A stretch of DNA of 64,000 bases, from contig UQWA01000002.1 of assembly GCA_900544685.1 (NCBI GenBank), positions 1 to 64,000 of the forward strand. Reading direction: 5' to 3'. Below are positions 62,165-64,000 of the stretch, in pieces (the stretch's first letter is position 1; every line of letters begins with the position of its first letter). The notes beneath the pieces were generated by a model that had not been told where the DNA came from, made no database searches, and was given only the letters and a program-made list of their open reading frames with translations. The position numbers and the translations under genes are program-made. The stretch comes from an uncultured Lachnospiraceae bacterium (GTDB taxonomy: Bacteria; Bacillota; Clostridia; Lachnospirales; Lachnospiraceae).

Positions 62165-62190
62165 TTGTCAACAATTTACAAGATATCCAT

Positions 62191-62228
62191 AAAACGAAAT
62201 AACTCCCAGAGTTTTTTCTCTGGGAGTA
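62191..62228 (-). terminator. Intrinsic terminator of the secreted acidic protein gene
   Basis: A perfect 10-bp stem ACTCCCAGAG/CTCTGGGAGT with a 6-nt loop, followed on the minus strand by TATTTCGTTTT. Confidence 0.8.
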
Positions 62229-62245
62229 TGTTCGTTCTTCATTGA

Positions 62246-63034
62246 CTAAGCTTCTGTCGTAGCCTCTGTCGCAGCTTCTGTGGTTTCTTCTTCCGTTCCT
62301 TCTTCCTGCTCAGCTGCCTTTTCTACTGCTTCATCCGGTTTTTCTTCTGGTGTATTCATGACTTCGATTTTTGTTACGTTGTTATCTTTATCATAAATAA
62401 CTTTGATAATATCACCTGCCTTGATATCATCGATGGTCAGTGCCTCTGCTTCCGGTACTGCTTTTGCATTTTCGGTTGTGACTTCTTCTGAAGTAGCTTC
62501 CGTTGTCTCTTCCTCAGATGTTGCTTCTGCGTCTTTCTGATCTGATTCTTCAGCCATTGGTTTTTCTCCATCCGGCTTTGTACCATTGAACATCATTCCT
62601 TTGACGATCTCGGTATCTGTACTGACGGTCACTTTCCGTTCTTCTGAAGTCAGTGTCAAGAAAGATTCACTGCCCGGTTCCTGTCCATCTGGCTGTTCTC
62701 CCTGTGGAGCCTCTCCATCTGGCTTATCACCCTGTGGTGCTTCTCCATCTGGTTTGTCCATGCCAGATGCTTCATTTCTAGTACCTACGGTAAAGGTAAT
62801 GGTATCACCGTCAACACTCTTTACTTCTCCATATACAGCATCTTCCTCTGTCACATCCTCTTTTGCATCTGCTGCTTCAGAAGTAGATTCACTGTCTGTC
62901 TCACTTCCTGCCTCTGTTGTGCTTTCTGTTGCTGTCTCAGTTGTATCAGATGCATATACGCCAATGGTTCCTCCTGCAATCAGTGATACACTAAGCATAA
63001 GTCCCATCATAGATTTTACATATTTATTTTTCAT
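62246..63034 (-). CDS. Secreted acidic low-complexity protein, unknown function
   Basis: 262 residues. Signal peptide MKNKYVKSMMGLMLSVSLIAGGTIGVYAS with cleavage near YAS, then a Thr/Glu/Ser-rich spacer. Two short beta-rich blocks follow: YGEVKSVDGDTITFTVGTRNE with LTLTSEERKVTVSTDTEIVKGM, and LTIDDIKAGDIIKVIYDKDNNVTKIEVMN. Together they resemble an OB-fold (DUF5666-like) domain interrupted by DKPDGEAPQG repeats and another Glu/Thr-rich stretch. The C-terminus is again EETTEAATEATTEA. No cell-wall anchor is visible. ATG at 63034 has AAAGGAA upstream. Similar overall style to the protein at 28939. Confidence 0.75.
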   Translation of the reverse strand: MKNKYVKSMMGLMLSVSLIAGGTIGVYASDTTETATESTTEAGSETDSESTSEAADAKEDVTEEDAVYGEVKSVDGDTITFTVGTRNEASGMDKPDGEAPQGDKPDGEAPQGEQPDGQEPGSESFLTLTSEERKVTVSTDTEIVKGMMFNGTKPDGEKPMAEESDQKDAEATSEEETTEATSEEVTTENAKAVPEAEALTIDDIKAGDIIKVIYDKDNNVTKIEVMNTPEEKPDEAVEKAAEQEEGTEEETTEAATEATTEA

Positions 63035-63115
63035 AATTCGTTGTTTCCTTTCTTTGTTTCTGGAAACAACTATACGTTCCAAATATGTTCATTCTGTGTT
63101 CAATACATGATGATT

Positions 63116-63763
63116 TTATGAAGAAATATTATGAAATTCTGTACATATTTTCTCATAGGCTGCCGAATCATTGATATTCTGAAAATATCTTTCCGGTGCA
63201 CCGGTATGATACAGGGAATATCCCACTGTATTTAAAAATCGATACACCGAGGATCTTCCTGACTCCAGAAAATCTGTAATTTCTTTATAAAGTCCGGCAT
63301 CATATACTGCCATCAGAGATTCTTCTTTTCCGTTATGGCACAGCATCGTCACAGGCTTGTCTGCTTCTTCCATCGTATACTTTAGCAAACTGCGAAGTTC
63401 TTCCATCGGTACCAGTGGCGTATCTACCCCCAGTACCAGACATTTTGCTGTCTCTGCCTTTCGTAAGCAGCTCTCCAGACCACCCAGTGGCCCCTGTCCC
63501 GGAATTCGATCCGGTACGACCTCCTCGCTGCAACAATCTCCATGATAACCGGAAATCAGGATCTTCTTTGCTCCCAGCTGCCGTCCCTTTCTGATCTGCG
63601 TCTCCAGAAAAGTCTGTCCATCTAAAATCAGGTCTGACTTTTCTTTTCCCATACGGCTGCTGGCACCGCCTGCCAGAACTACCAATGTGAAATCTTCTGG
63701 TAAATAGCGGTCACTCGCTACTGCCGATACTTCTTCCTGTAACTTATGATTATTTTCTGGCAC
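63116..63763 (-). CDS. mobA: Molybdenum cofactor guanylyltransferase
   Basis: 215 residues. The nucleotidyltransferase motif LVVLAGGASSRMGKEKSDLILDGQTFLE is complete, followed by VPDRIPGQGPLGGLESCL and LVLGVDTPLVP. Transfers GMP to molybdopterin to form the bis-MGD or MGD cofactor, or CMP in related enzymes. A MocA-type domain is fused to YqeB at 45694, so this genome appears to have both. Overlaps mogA by 14 nt. Confidence 0.9.
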   Translation of the reverse strand: MPENNHKLQEEVSAVASDRYLPEDFTLVVLAGGASSRMGKEKSDLILDGQTFLETQIRKGRQLGAKKILISGYHGDCCSEEVVPDRIPGQGPLGGLESCLRKAETAKCLVLGVDTPLVPMEELRSLLKYTMEEADKPVTMLCHNGKEESLMAVYDAGLYKEITDFLESGRSSVYRFLNTVGYSLYHTGAPERYFQNINDSAAYEKICTEFHNISS

Positions 63764-64000
63764 AGTTGGTGGCCTCTCCGGTCAGGATCTGCAATCCGTG
63801 TTCCAGTGCCGGAATGATATATTCCAGACTTTCTCTGACAGCTTTCGGGCTTCCCGGCAGATTCACAATCAGTGTGCTCTTTCGGATCCCTGCTGCCGCA
63901 CGGCTGAGCATGGCTCTGGGTGTGATCGTCATGCTGTATGCCCGCATAGCTTCCGGTATTCCCGGCACTTCCCGCTCCACAATATCTTTTGTTGCCTCCG
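63750..64000 (-). CDS. mogA: Molybdopterin adenylyltransferase (C-terminal part, runs off the window)
   Basis: The 5' end lies beyond 64000. The visible frame reads EATKDIVEREVPGIPEAMRAYS, TPRAMLSRAAAGIRKSTLIVNLPGSPKAVRESLEYIIPALEHGL, the conserved C-terminal half of MogA/MoaB proteins that activate molybdopterin by adenylation. The edge fragment is in frame throughout. The 14-nt overlap with mobA indicates a cofactor operon continuing to the right. Confidence 0.88.
   Translation of the reverse strand, partial: EATKDIVEREVPGIPEAMRAYSMTITPRAMLSRAAAGIRKSTLIVNLPGSPKAVRESLEYIIPALEHGLQILTGEATNCARK

Noticed and set aside
1..64000. CRISPR arrays, insertion sequences, prophage or integrative elements
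   Set aside because: No regularly spaced repeats, transposase, integrase or phage structural motifs were found on either strand.

Overview
The window looks like a chromosomal segment of a low-to-mid GC anaerobic Firmicute, most likely family Lachnospiraceae. The evidence is the gene order (rimP-nusA-ylxR-ylxQ-infB-rbfA-nrnA-truB-ribF, rpsO-pnp, ABC-F/parC/parE), AGGAGG-type ribosome binding sites, canonical TTGACA/TATAAT promoters, a tRNA gene without encoded CCA, and a selenium-type molybdenum hydroxylase cluster. Genus is not determined. No insertion sequence, prophage or CRISPR array is visible.

Layout. 1-6.4 kb: accessory genes, including a decayed 4Fe-4S aldo/keto reductase, a GH13 glucosidase, a decayed MerR-type regulator, a cupin, a ferredoxin-like protein divergent from a Crp/Fnr regulator with a perfect 16-bp palindrome between them, and a MATE exporter. 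6.4-26 kb: core information genes on the minus strand, namely pnp, rpsO, a DUF3592 protein, an AI-2E-family membrane protein behind a yybP-ykoY (Mn2+) riboswitch, the nine-gene rimP-to-ribF operon behind a good promoter and a leader hairpin, an ABC-F ATPase, parC, parE and tRNA-Glu. 26-33 kb: a DUF2798 protein, a LytTR response regulator/GHKL kinase pair, a secreted acidic protein, an endonuclease plus SpoU methyltransferase pair, a radical SAM protein and a pyridoxamine kinase. 33-38 kb: a Na+/amino-acid symporter behind a tandem glycine riboswitch, a second MATE exporter, and a decayed sugar locus (BadF-type kinase, LacI regulator, GH4 glycosidase) whose LacI-type operator is still a perfect palindrome. 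38-45 kb: a cytidylate-kinase-like protein, an ArsB/NhaD permease, a GGDEF/EAL protein and a pabA-pabB-pabC operon with a terminator just before the first gene.

44.8-52.8 kb holds a molybdenum hydroxylase operon: purine permease, FAD subunit, 2Fe-2S subunit, molybdopterin subunit, YqeC, a YqeB-MocA fusion and an XdhC-like protein with unusual domain order. The YqeB and YqeC markers point to the selenium-dependent class. mobA and mogA (molybdopterin cofactor) sit at the right edge. Between them are a second GH13 enzyme with a novel C-terminal tail, an M42 peptidase, and an opp peptide transporter operon. The opp leader encodes a 21-residue peptide whose stop codon lies at the terminator hairpin. 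A final secreted acidic protein precedes mobA.

The most notable signals are the opp leader peptide/attenuator, the Mn2+ riboswitch in front of an AI-2E-family protein, the nusA-operon leader hairpin, and a recurring pattern of genes that keep start and end but have lost internal segments.
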